From contig JAEOTH010000178.1 of the NCBI GenBank assembly GCA_016839915.1, positions 1 through 51,274 on the forward strand: 51,274 nt of DNA, given 5' to 3'. Positions 9,958 to 18,138 of this stretch are shown piece after piece. How positions within the stretch are numbered: position 1 is the stretch's first letter; every line of letters begins with the position of its first letter. The notes below the pieces were generated by a model that made no database searches, was not told where the DNA came from, and saw only the letters and a program-made list of their open reading frames with translations. The position numbers and the translations under genes are program-made. Origin of the DNA: Promethearchaeota archaeon. GTDB taxonomy: Archaea > Asgardarchaeota > Lokiarchaeia > Sigyniarchaeales > SOKP01.

Positions 9958-10527
9958 ATGAGTGAAGAGAAAGAAGCGTTACGGAAACTTATAATGCTGA
10001 TATCAGACCTTCGAGCAAAGGATGAGGAGAGATACGAAGCGCACGTGAATTTTATGAATGAAACCATTAAAATGATTAGCGCCATTGAATCTCAAATGAA
10101 TAAACATTGGAGTACTGTATTAGAATCTCTGAGTGAACTAAATGAAAGTATAAGTGCTAACTTAGATTCATTACTTACCGGTATTAATCCAAAGGGGTTG
10201 AGAGAAACATCTAAATCCCTTAAGGAAATAATGGATACTATGAATAAAAGCGTACAATCAATGAATTTAGAAAAAGTTCTTAGTGAATTAAAAGTATTAA
10301 AAACTGGAGGTATTACATATGTGCAGCCTCAACAAGTAGTTGTAGGCCAACAACCAGAACATATCTCTGCTGATACCAGTTTAAAACCATCAGGATTAAA
10401 AGCACCTTCAGGAAGAGCCACTTCTGCGGCTAGTGGTGAAAAAGAATGGGTTGATCCACATGAGAAAGCAAAAAAAGAGAAAGAAGATCAACATTTATTA
10501 AAACCGTCTGACTTTTTCGGCTCCTAA
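9958..10527 (+). CDS. Hypothetical coiled-coil protein
   Basis: I do not recognise this 189-residue protein. Residues 1-110 are continuous amphipathic helix with heptad-like Leu/Ile/Met spacing (for example LESLSELNESISANLDSLL), suggesting a coiled coil. A flexible, low-complexity linker follows (about residues 115-165, Gln/Val/Pro/Ser/Ala-rich). The charged tail ends with LLKPSDFFGS, which looks like a short linear binding motif after a disordered tether. No membrane segment is present. It is a single gene on the plus strand between the GH13 gene and a convergent dehydratase gene. It could be an adaptor or scaffold, but function is unknown. Confidence 0.7.
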   Translation: MSEEKEALRKLIMLISDLRAKDEERYEAHVNFMNETIKMISAIESQMNKHWSTVLESLSELNESISANLDSLLTGINPKGLRETSKSLKEIMDTMNKSVQSMNLEKVLSELKVLKTGGITYVQPQQVVVGQQPEHISADTSLKPSGLKAPSGRATSAASGEKEWVDPHEKAKKEKEDQHLLKPSDFFGS

Positions 10528-10533
10528 ATATTT

Positions 10534-11886
10534 TTAAAAAAGACCCATAAAAGGGTTTAATTTTGCTTTAATCTGTTCTATATTCTCACCAAGCTTCTTA
10601 AATTTAATATTAATTGTTGGTATTCTAAGATTAGTTCTAATTTTATTTTTTACTAAATCATAACAATTAGGATCTTTATGACACTCAACAAGTTGGTTTA
10701 TTATAAGACCATTAACTCTAGTTTTTTTAATATAATTTTGAAAAGAATTAATTAATGCTTCACAATTGTTCAAACATAATAATCCGTTATTTTTTGAATT
10801 CAAAAGGAAACGAGCATATTCTTCAACAGGATTGGAATCTTTTGAAACGGGGATTTCTTCTAATAATCCTAATAAATCCCAATCTGAATAAATTACTCTG
10901 CCTCCTAATTTATAAATAATCTCTTGGGTTGCAGGTTCCCAACCATTGAATATAGGAGATAATAATATTCTTGGCATATTAGAAACATCCATCCCAACAC
11001 CTTTTTCTATACGTTCTCTCATTTCTTTCACTAAATGACTAATATTCTCTAGAAATCTTTGAGCATTTGAGTTATAATCTTGAAAAGATATTGTCAACAA
11101 TGCTAAGATTTCTGCAAATGTAGCAGGATTACAGGGATAGAAATCTGAAGTGCTGATCTCATCAATAATTGATTTATAATATCTTTTTACTTGATTTCCT
11201 ATTCGAAATTGTTTATTAAGGCTATTATCTGTGATTATATTTCCTGTAATATTCTCTATTTCTACAATAGCTTTTTGAATATTGTCAACCATAATCTCTA
11301 AGCTTTTATCTTTATCTTCTTTATCATTTGAAGGAATTTCGACCCAAATTTGATTTGGAATTATTCCTTTTAGGGATTTAAGATATTGATTATACTTCTT
11401 ACATCGTATAGTAAAATTTAAACTACAATCGCAATTGTTTGCATCAGAAACTTCCATTCCATAAATAGATTTGATACCAAAACAAAAATCTGATGAAACA
11501 TTTTTAGAAATTGCTAAATCGTATAATTTATTATACCTTTCATTAATTGAATTTATAACATCATTTAATACATTATCTACGATTTTTAAAAAATCAATTT
11601 GCCGTACAATTCCCAATAATTTAGTTGTTAGATTCCAACCAAATAAACCCGATGCTGAATTTAAAGCAAGTAAATATAAATTAAGTTTAAATTTTTCCAT
11701 TCGAATAGGAAAAACAGGAATCGAATCAGCAGCAAACACTAAGTCAGGAAATCCAGAAGCAACGGAAATAAGTGTTTTTCTCTCATTGGATTTCTTCTTT
11801 TGTAGATATTCTCTACCCGTTAAGAAATTATAGGCAATTTTTAAAACAGAAGTAAAGTTTACGACATCATCAGCATATATACTCAT
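10534..11886 (-). CDS. 2-hydroxyacyl-CoA dehydratase / benzoyl-CoA reductase-type subunit (first large paralogue)
   Basis: The 450-residue protein belongs to the HgdA/HgdB/BcrB/BcrC (HGD-D) family. Evidence is the full length, the middle motif PCNPATFAEIL and the second-domain signature RILLSPIFNGWEPATQEIIY, followed by the GGRVIYSDWD stretch. Candidate cluster ligands are Cys in SSDFCFGIKSIYG and in LVECHKDPNC. Such proteins use an activated electron at a [4Fe-4S] centre to remove water from 2-hydroxyacyl-CoA or to reduce aromatic acyl-CoA. It is closely related to the 14630-15988 protein (same motifs and length), so one is a duplicate that has drifted. It lies apart from the activator gene, with four other genes between. 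The substrate is unknown. Confidence 0.85.
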   Translation of the reverse strand: MSIYADDVVNFTSVLKIAYNFLTGREYLQKKKSNERKTLISVASGFPDLVFAADSIPVFPIRMEKFKLNLYLLALNSASGLFGWNLTTKLLGIVRQIDFLKIVDNVLNDVINSINERYNKLYDLAISKNVSSDFCFGIKSIYGMEVSDANNCDCSLNFTIRCKKYNQYLKSLKGIIPNQIWVEIPSNDKEDKDKSLEIMVDNIQKAIVEIENITGNIITDNSLNKQFRIGNQVKRYYKSIIDEISTSDFYPCNPATFAEILALLTISFQDYNSNAQRFLENISHLVKEMRERIEKGVGMDVSNMPRILLSPIFNGWEPATQEIIYKLGGRVIYSDWDLLGLLEEIPVSKDSNPVEEYARFLLNSKNNGLLCLNNCEALINSFQNYIKKTRVNGLIINQLVECHKDPNCYDLVKNKIRTNLRIPTINIKFKKLGENIEQIKAKLNPFMGLF

Positions 11887-12227
11887 TTTTTTATTATCTC
11901 CAAAACGGATAAAATAGTCATTATTCCTCTTTTATAAATTTTAAGAGTGTTATAAGCATTCATAATTCATCATCATAAATTATTATGTCTTTTTCGTGTT
12001 TTCAATTTCTTATAATGATCTTAAAATTTATTTAAGAATTAAAGCCGAATCTATTTAAATAAAGTCAAGAATTAAATATTCTTATTTATATAATCCAATA
12101 AAAATTCCTTTAAAATGGTAGCTCATAAATTAATAGTAATATCTCCTACTTGATTTAGCATAAGGGATTCAACTTAACTAATTGAAAAAACCTCAATTAT
12201 AATTAAAATATAAAATTGAAATCTAAA
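11887..12227. other. Divergent intergenic region, no gene seen
   Basis: About 340 very AT-rich bases separate the divergent dehydratase and DUF2061 genes. No open frame of useful length, tRNA, strong hairpin or repeat could be recognised. It presumably holds two divergent promoters, but AT content makes individual TATA boxes impossible to assign. Confidence 0.5.
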
Positions 12228-12698
12228 ATGAAGGAACATAAAATAGAATGGAAGGAAAGTTTAATTAAGAGTGTAATATATAGAGCAATAACATTGGTGA
12301 TCGGGACGCTCACAGCTTATATTATTACAGGTAGTATTGCTATTGCTACAGGAACTGCACTTTTAACTGAAGCTGTGCAAAGCGTAAACTATTTCGCATA
12401 TGAATTAGCATGGAGCAATATTTCTAGGAGAAAACTTGAAAAAAAAATATTGGAGCAAATTAAAAAAAGAGAAATTGAACTAAAACTAGATTTTTCTTCC
12501 ATTAAAGAATTAGCATATCAATTATCTCAAATAGATACATTTGTTCCTAAATTATATATATCTACCAAAAAAATTTTCACCAATATGTTGGAAAATGAAG
12601 AATTAGAAGAGATTCATGCAGACATCAAAAAATATAAAGAGAATTTTGAAAGAGTTCATTCAGGAAGAAAAATGTTCTTCCCAAAAAAAGAGGAATAG
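12228..12698 (+). CDS. DUF2061 membrane protein with cytosolic helical tail
   Basis: The first 65 residues match the DUF2061 domain: SLIKSVIYRAITLVIGTLTA, then a second hydrophobic helix with AIATGTALLTEAVQSVNYF, and the closing YELAWSNI. This is a two-helix membrane hairpin of unknown role, often found fused to enzymes. The remaining 90 residues are highly charged and helical, ending PKKEE, and probably cytosolic. DUF2061 proteins are usually short, so the tail is an addition. An ATG at 12228 is preferred to the TTG at 12216, four codons upstream. The gene stands alone, convergent with the glutamine-amidotransferase-like gene. Confidence 0.75.
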   Translation: MKEHKIEWKESLIKSVIYRAITLVIGTLTAYIITGSIAIATGTALLTEAVQSVNYFAYELAWSNISRRKLEKKILEQIKKREIELKLDFSSIKELAYQLSQIDTFVPKLYISTKKIFTNMLENEELEEIHADIKKYKENFERVHSGRKMFFPKKEE

Positions 12699-12776
12699 GT
12701 TATATAGGGAAAATAAAAAAATCTTTTAATTAGTCTTTTTAGATGATATTATCATTTATATTTGAAATGTATTCTA

Positions 12777-13520
12777 TTATTCATGATTAATGATTTTCTT
12801 TCTGTAAGAACACATCCAAATAAAGTTTTCAATAATATTTTCTCCCATCATCCTAGTTTTTTCAGCAATCCTCTCGTCAAATGAACTTGGATGGAAATAA
12901 TAGGGATTATGAGTTTCTGGATGAAATTGAAGTGCAAAAATAGGTTTTTCCTTATGTTTTATATATTGAACTATTTTATAACCCTTAGTTCTGGAGGTAC
13001 TTATAATGTTGAAATTTTTTTGAATTTTACAATCATTAGGAGATACAAAATCAAGGTGATGAACGTTAACTGGAATGTTTTTTTGAGTTATTAATTCATC
13101 TGTTTCATTAAGTAAAATAAAGATAATCCGATCTCCTAATCCATAGAGCCCCATTCTGCTTATTTGTGCTTCGAACGCATAAGCTACTAAATGAAATCCA
13201 AAACAAAGAGCAAGAATAGGAGTTTGATTTGTTTTTTGAATTAATTCTAATTGAGGTTTAAATTTTATTTTTAATCTCTCGTCGTAGTAAAAACTAGACA
13301 CATTTAATTCAGATCCAGAGAGTATAATCCCTATATAATCATCTATCATTTCTGCCTTAAATTGATTAAAATAGATAGTTTTTAACTCTACTTCTGCTAT
13401 ACAATTTTTTATAATACTTTCTATTTGTGTTATTCTATCTGTCGGAAGATCCCGAGTATAATTATCTATTAGAAGTATTTGATTTTTTTTTTCATTTTCC
13501 AAGGAATTTTCTTCATTCAT
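12777..13520 (-). CDS. Class I glutamine amidotransferase-like protein (GMP synthase amidase-type)
   Basis: The 247-residue protein has the class I GATase fold. The nucleophile elbow PILALCFGFHLVAYAF (Cys near residue 106) and the catalytic pair in FALQFHPETH (His and Glu near residues 199-201) are present, so the triad looks complete. The elbow reads ALCFGFH instead of the usual GxCxGxQ, meaning the Gly before Cys is lost. No synthase domain is attached, and the region around the domain is not that of GuaA. These stand-alone proteins cleave glutamine or gamma-glutamyl compounds. Its start lies 17 bases downstream of the stop of a gamma-glutamylcyclotransferase gene on the same strand, which supports a joint role in gamma-glutamyl chemistry. 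Confidence 0.75.
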   Translation of the reverse strand: MNEENSLENEKKNQILLIDNYTRDLPTDRITQIESIIKNCIAEVELKTIYFNQFKAEMIDDYIGIILSGSELNVSSFYYDERLKIKFKPQLELIQKTNQTPILALCFGFHLVAYAFEAQISRMGLYGLGDRIIFILLNETDELITQKNIPVNVHHLDFVSPNDCKIQKNFNIISTSRTKGYKIVQYIKHKEKPIFALQFHPETHNPYYFHPSSFDERIAEKTRMMGENIIENFIWMCSYRKKIINHE

Positions 13521-13537
13521 GAATATCTTCCAATAAA

Positions 13538-13912
13538 CTATGTGTAATTATTAATTAAAATCTCAGATGGATAATATGTATAAGCTTCTGTTTCTCTTCC
13601 ATCTTCTAATTTTACCTTTACTAAGATTCTATGATATAATTCTCCTTCTCCTTCAATCATATCGATTTGATTAATGAGAATTTGTCCAACTCCAAAATAT
13701 ACTTCTCCTTTAACGATAGAATTATCCTCCTGAATAATAAATGGAAATCCCAAAGAAGATGGTTCCAACTTTTTATAATTTAATAGAGTAGCTTTTTTAT
13801 ATTTTAATCCTCTAAAGATATAATTTCGACTTTGACCATGTTGTAATGTACCATAGACGAAAAGTCGATCACATTTAATGTTTTTATAATTATTTTGGTC
13901 CATGTTATTCAT
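13538..13912 (-). CDS. Gamma-glutamylcyclotransferase-like (GGCT/AIG2) protein
   Basis: The 124-residue protein fits the GGCT-like fold. RLFVYGTLQHGQSRN near residue 17 is the family's substrate-binding YGTL loop. VYFGVGQILINQIDMIEGEG holds the acidic residue expected as general acid/base, and the strand EAYTYYPSE follows. The family cyclises gamma-glutamyl amines or peptides to 5-oxoproline and is often just called AIG2-like. It is probably cotranscribed with the amidotransferase-like gene downstream. The start is an ATG at 13912; an in-frame ATG three codons later is equally possible. Confidence 0.82.
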   Translation of the reverse strand: MNNMDQNNYKNIKCDRLFVYGTLQHGQSRNYIFRGLKYKKATLLNYKKLEPSSLGFPFIIQEDNSIVKGEVYFGVGQILINQIDMIEGEGELYHRILVKVKLEDGRETEAYTYYPSEILINNYT

Positions 13913-13980
13913 ATTTTTATTATTATTACTTAGAAGAAAAAGTTACCAAACAATCTATCAACTAATGATTCTGATTCGGA

Positions 13981-14582
13981 TTATCCTCTTACTATACGAT
14001 CATTTTCCACTAATGGTATTCTAAGATTCTGTACAACAAGATTATTAACAACTCGTATCCCATTGAAATTAGTAACCATACCATCGATATCATCATAGGC
14101 AAAATCATAGCTTGCTTCTAAAGTCCCTTGAACTTGTGTACCGGCAGTAAATTTATACCAATTTCCTCTCCGATCAGTCACAATTCTTGGGTCTACTAAT
14201 TCTATGAGAACATATGTTTTTCCTTGTTGTCTTAATTTTTCAATTTTTCTTGTTTGATATTCAATATTGAGCTCTTTTTGAGACTGATCATTTTGAAGTT
14301 TTTTATCTGGTAAGTTTTTGATTTTAATATCTAAATAATCTTGATATATTTTTGTTTCTTCAATCCATCTTGATATACTGGTTTCTAAGGGCTCAAACTC
14401 TCCCGTTGGTCTCTTGAAGACAGCTTTAGGTCCATTTGCAATAGCTTTTTCCACGTTATTCGTATGAAATGGATCCTGTATAATTTCTCCTGTAAAACTT
14501 GATATCCTTTATAAAACTCGTCTTTTTTTTCTTCTCTTTTTTCATGAAATAACATGAAATCTAACCAACTTCTTGTAATCAC
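13981..14582 (-). CDS. Conserved-looking hypothetical protein with apparent -1 frameshift
   Basis: From a GTG at 14454 there is a clean 157-residue frame to 13981. Its reading frame stays open upstream to about 14510 with protein-like content (TGEIIQDPFHTNN) but no ATG/GTG/TTG. A second frame from a GTG at 14582 covers the missing N-terminus. The two join naturally if one base is missing at the AAA run near 14508-14510, giving about 200 residues: a basic helical N-terminus, a middle containing KRPTGEFEPLETSISRW, and a beta-rich C-terminus with YVLIELVDPRIVTD and WYKFTAGTQVQGTLE. I do not recognise the family. The alternative is a shorter protein from GTG 14454 or from a non-standard start. 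It lies between the GGCT gene and a dehydratase gene, on the same strand. Confidence 0.5.
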
Positions 14583-14629
14583 TCAATAAAAATCATTATT
14601 ATAAAATTATTAAACCTTCCTTTTTAAGA

Positions 14630-15988
14630 CTAATTAAACATTTCCATAAAGGCCCCTAAACGAGTCTTAACTTGTTCTACATTCTCACCGATTTTATTGA
14701 AATTTAGAGCAATACTTGGAATTTCTAGTTCTCGGCGAACTTTTTCTTTTAACATGGTGAAGCAATTAGATATTGAATGGCAGCCAAAAAGCTGAATAAA
14801 GACAAGACCATCAGCATTTAATTTTTTAGCTATCCTCATATAAGAATCCGTTAATGCATTATTATCACACCCTATTCCATTTACAGTTGCGTTCATTAAA
14901 TAATGAGCATATGCTTCAACTGGATCAGATATCTTAGAGATAGGTATATCTTCTAATAATAATAACATATCCCAATCAGCGTACAATGCCCGACCTCCCA
15001 TTTCATATATTATCTCATGACTTTTCGGTTCCCACCCTCCAAACATAGGAGTAATTAAAATTCGGGGCATGTTACTAACATCCTTTCCAATTTTATTTCT
15101 GATTCTCTCTTTCATTTCCTTCACTAACGATGCCATATTATCTCGATATCGAATTGCATTAGAATTATAATCCTGAAAACTATTGTTTAGTATCACTAAT
15201 ATTTCACTAAATGTAGCAGGATTACAAGGATAAAATTCAGAATTACTTATTTCATATAGAATAGTTTTGTAATATTTTCTTATATCGTTAGCTACTTGAA
15301 AATGATTTCGTAGAATATTTCTGCCATAACTATTCCCACTTACCTTCTCTAATTCTCTGACAGCATCATAAAGATTCTCAGTTAGTAATTCTAATGCATT
15401 CCCGATGTTTCTTGGAGGGATGTCAATCCAAATCTGTTTAGCTGGATTTTGAATTGTTTTTAATGATTCCAGGTATTTATTCCAGGCACTGCATCGAATT
15501 GTATAATTTAATGTAGCATCTATATTCTTTCCTTTACTTACATGCATTCCATAGAGTGATTTTATTCCATAACAAAAATCACTTGGAACTCCATTTTCTA
15601 TTCCAAGCTCGTACATCTCATTATACTTATGATTCACTGTGTCTATTACATTTTCAATAATTTCATCTATAATTTTATTTATATCTCCAACACCAAGGTT
15701 TTTTATAAATCCTAGAAAATTTGATACATTTTTCCAGCCAAAAATATTTGAGGCAGAACCTAAATAGGTTAAATATTTATGCATTTCAAATTTATGCATT
15801 CTAATTGGAAATACAGGAACTAAATCAGGAAATCCATAAACTAAATCAGAAAAAGGTAATGCAACTGAAATTAATTTCTTTTTTTCTCGAAATTTCTTTT
15901 TCTTTAAATAATCTCGCCCTGTTAAAAGGTTGTATGAGATTCTAAGAACAGAACTAAACCGTACAATCTCATCAGCGATATGACTCAT
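14630..15988 (-). CDS. 2-hydroxyacyl-CoA dehydratase / benzoyl-CoA reductase-type large subunit (second paralogue)
   Basis: The 452-residue protein has the same architecture as the 10534-11886 protein: SDFCYGIKSLYGMHV in the N-terminal domain, YPCNPATFSEIL in the middle, RILITPMFGGWEPKSHEIIY in the C-terminal domain, and the cysteine pair in LFGCHSISNC. It begins three bases after the stop of the 378-residue subunit gene, so the two are coupled and likely form the heterodimeric dehydratase core, each subunit normally carrying a [4Fe-4S] cluster. The upstream activator ATPase gene supplies the electron in an ATP-dependent step. Amino-acid fermentation through 2-hydroxyacyl-CoA and aromatic-ring reduction are both possible; the sequence does not decide. 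Confidence 0.88.
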   Translation of the reverse strand: MSHIADEIVRFSSVLRISYNLLTGRDYLKKKKFREKKKLISVALPFSDLVYGFPDLVPVFPIRMHKFEMHKYLTYLGSASNIFGWKNVSNFLGFIKNLGVGDINKIIDEIIENVIDTVNHKYNEMYELGIENGVPSDFCYGIKSLYGMHVSKGKNIDATLNYTIRCSAWNKYLESLKTIQNPAKQIWIDIPPRNIGNALELLTENLYDAVRELEKVSGNSYGRNILRNHFQVANDIRKYYKTILYEISNSEFYPCNPATFSEILVILNNSFQDYNSNAIRYRDNMASLVKEMKERIRNKIGKDVSNMPRILITPMFGGWEPKSHEIIYEMGGRALYADWDMLLLLEDIPISKISDPVEAYAHYLMNATVNGIGCDNNALTDSYMRIAKKLNADGLVFIQLFGCHSISNCFTMLKEKVRRELEIPSIALNFNKIGENVEQVKTRLGAFMEMFN

Positions 15989-15991
15989 TTT

Positions 15992-17128
15992 TTATATCAT
16001 CTCCAAAAAGGCTTCTATTCTAGTATTAAGTTGACCACGTATTGCTCTTGAATAATCTCTCTCCAAGTTTAAAACTTGTATCCCTTTTTCTTGTAATTTA
16101 TTTTTCAAATGTGTTGACATAATAGAAATGTGATCACAGAATTTTATTATATGGTTTATAATCCCTAATTTTCTACCTGTCTTTTTTTTATGGTCTAGAT
16201 AAATTTTCTCAATTTGGGAAATCTTGTTTTCTAAAAAATTTGGTACAGAATGATCTCCAAAAATATTATTTTTAAATCGCTGAACTAATAAATCACACGG
16301 ATTCTCCATAGAATCTAAGATAGTATCTTCATAAATTTGAGAATAATAATTATTTCCAATCCAAGTGTCTAAATAGATAATGTTTCCTCCTCCTTCTTCG
16401 ATTAAATCAATCAGATGATCACCTATAAAGATAGAACCGCCTGTTAATAAAATATCTTTTAGACCTTTAGAAGTTAGAATTTGACTACCATTATATTTTT
16501 GAATAAATGATTCTAATTTAGGAAGAAATGAAGGGCCATATAGCATAGCACTTTGAAGAATTTTTAGTTTTTCTGATCCTTTGATGTTTAAAAGACTAAG
16601 CTCTAATAATTTTTTTTTAAAAGAATTATATTTCTTAATACTCTTCTTAATAATCTCATCTTCTATTTTATAACCAATAATATTTTCTAATTGTTTTTTC
16701 AAATCAATTAATTCCAGTTTGAAATATTTCATACTATTCTCATTCTTGGTATATGAAATATAAAAATTTAAGCGAGAAATATTAAAATATTTGGAGATTA
16801 TTTCAGAGGCACAAATATCAGAAACGCAATGATTGGAAACAATGAAAAAATCGACTAACTCTAAAAAATTATATTGATCAGGTTTTTGCGAGAACAAGCC
16901 AATACAAGATTGAGCAAATGCGCAAGTAGAAGGAGGTAAATAATCGTGGCTAGAATCCATTAAGTCATCATTTCCGGCAAACATTAGTCTTAACGGAACA
17001 AAACCCGCGGCGTCTATTAATTCTTCAGGAATATTGTCATGAGAAATGAATGCTACAATTTTTTTTCCTTCTTCTTTCTTTTCTCTTAAAAATGTTCCGT
17101 ACTCAGATAGCAGCTCTAAATTATCCAT
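15992..17128 (-). CDS. 2-hydroxyacyl-CoA dehydratase / BcrC-type small subunit
   Basis: The 378-residue protein is of the HgdB/BcrC/FldC type. It starts with a helix and FISHDNIPEELIDAAGFVPL, the usual N-terminal signature. Cysteines in PSTCAFAQSCIGLF near residues 87-93 and SNHCVSDIC near residues 117-122 match the positions of the cluster-ligand motifs in the family. The second domain begins near residue 228 with ILLTGGSIFIGDHLIDLIEE. It is the first of two closely spaced genes (three bases before the large subunit) and lies 107 bases downstream of the activator gene, so all three may share a transcript. It should form the substrate-reducing heterodimer with the 14630-15988 protein. Confidence 0.85.
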   Translation of the reverse strand: MDNLELLSEYGTFLREKKEEGKKIVAFISHDNIPEELIDAAGFVPLRLMFAGNDDLMDSSHDYLPPSTCAFAQSCIGLFSQKPDQYNFLELVDFFIVSNHCVSDICASEIISKYFNISRLNFYISYTKNENSMKYFKLELIDLKKQLENIIGYKIEDEIIKKSIKKYNSFKKKLLELSLLNIKGSEKLKILQSAMLYGPSFLPKLESFIQKYNGSQILTSKGLKDILLTGGSIFIGDHLIDLIEEGGGNIIYLDTWIGNNYYSQIYEDTILDSMENPCDLLVQRFKNNIFGDHSVPNFLENKISQIEKIYLDHKKKTGRKLGIINHIIKFCDHISIMSTHLKNKLQEKGIQVLNLERDYSRAIRGQLNTRIEAFLEMI

Positions 17129-17235
17129 TATAATTTTTTATATCTATGAATTATTAATCAAAAAAGAGTTAATTATACATAAAATTTATTATAATTAACT
17201 AAAACATAAATTATCAAAACAATTTTAAAAAGAAT

Positions 17236-18059
17236 TTACTTATTGTTCTGATCTTGAGCAATTAGAGCTGCTCCAATAGCACCTGTAAGTTGAGCACTAC
17301 TTATTCCATTAAATACTGGTATAACAACCTCGAATCCTAATTCCTGTTCTAAAAATTTCTTAACTCCTATATTTTTAGCTACACCGCCACAAAAAACCAA
17401 AAGAGGTGCAACTCCAATGCGCTTAGCCATACCTGCAACCCTTTTAGCAATTGATTTATGAATTCCCGCAGCGATATCTTCTTTTTTTGTACCCTTTGCA
17501 AAAAGGGATATAACTTCAGATTCGGCGAAAACAGTACACGTTGAACTAATTGACGCAGCATTATTAGATCTAAGTGCTAATTCTCCAATATCCTGGATTA
17601 GAACTTCAAGAGCCCCCGCCATTACTTCTATAAATCGACCTGTACCAGCAGCGCACTTTGACTATACTTAAGAATCTCTTAAGTAAACTTATCATTCATT
17701 TGGAAATCAATAACGCTACCGGTCTTTTCAGAAATTACAATTGCCTTGCTATCTTGTCCACCAATATCTATAACTGAATGTGCTTCTGGAAAAAAATATT
17801 GGACTCCACGTGCATGTGCTGTGATTTCTGTAATGCGGTCATCAGCAAACGATACGGTGTTTCTCCCATAACCTGTACTCATAACATAAATGTCATTCTT
17901 TTTCAGGTTATGTTCTTCTAAAAGCTCATTAAACAAATTATTACCTACTCGTTTAAAATCAAAAGTAGATCGCCCAACCCGATAACCCATAATATTCTTA
18001 TCGTCAAGTAACACCACTTTTGTTTCCAACGATCCAATGTCTACTCCACATGTCTTCAA
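17236..18059 (-). CDS. 2-hydroxyacyl-CoA dehydratase activator (HgdC/FldI-like ATPase), interrupted by a 32-nt putative intron
   Basis: As written the gene is split into two frames, 18059-17679 and 17622-17236. Joining 18059-17689 to 17656-17236 gives one 263-residue protein, the normal size for this BadF/BadG/HgdC family. It starts MKTCGVDIGSLETKVVLLDD (ASKHA phosphate-1 motif) and has VIDIGGQDSKAIVI (phosphate-2). The restored junction reads MNDKCAAGTGRFIEVMA. Cys125 and Cys164 (SSTCTVFAESEV) are 39 residues apart, as are the two cluster ligands of Acidaminococcus HgdC. The homodimer binds one [4Fe-4S] cluster and delivers a low-potential electron to the dehydratase, driven by ATP. Without removal of the insert the frame stops three codons after Lys124's position and the cluster cysteine is never made. 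It lies upstream of the dehydratase subunit genes on the same strand. Confidence 0.9.
17657..17688 (-). other. Putative archaeal bulge-helix-bulge mini-intron (32 nt)
   Basis: The insert sits between the second and third base of a Lys codon (AA|G), just before the [4Fe-4S] Cys codon. Minus-strand RNA folds as follows. The central 4-bp helix is UGAU (17694-17691) with GUCA (17662-17659), including one U-G pair. The 3-nt bulges are AA|G (17690-17688) and AA|G (17658-17656), each cut between bases 2 and 3. The intron stem pairs 17687-17678 with 17672-17663, nine of ten pairs with one U-U mismatch, and closes on a 5-nt loop. The outer exon helix is weak. The insert carries an in-frame UAA (17681-17679). 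Its length and phase restore the protein exactly. Confidence 0.85.
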
Positions 18060-18138
18060 TTTTCATATCACCTAATAGTATATTATATCTTGCTAAAGTG
18101 TAAAATGAAAATCAAAAATTAAAATTTATGATTATAAT

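Noticed and set aside
12000-12215. Possible small RNA gene in the divergent spacer
   Set aside because: No conserved boxes, strong hairpin or terminator-like element could be recognised; AT-rich spacer only.
14493-14520. Third mini-intron at the AGTTTTA direct repeat in the unknown gene
   Set aside because: Removing the 19 bases between the repeats leads to a frame with an early stop, so a one-base shift is a better explanation.
17656-17690. Translational bypassing (ribosome hop from AAG to AAG, as in T4 gene 60) in the activator gene
   Set aside because: Matching take-off and landing codons AAG and a stop behind a hairpin are present, so it is not excluded. But the precise 4-bp helix with two 3-nt bulges and the expected cut positions is explained better by a BHB intron in an archaeon with EndA.
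17236-18059. Activator gene as a simple pseudogene
   Set aside because: Both halves are fully conserved, with all motifs and no other lesion; removal of 32 nt restores the family exactly. A decayed gene would be expected to show further damage.
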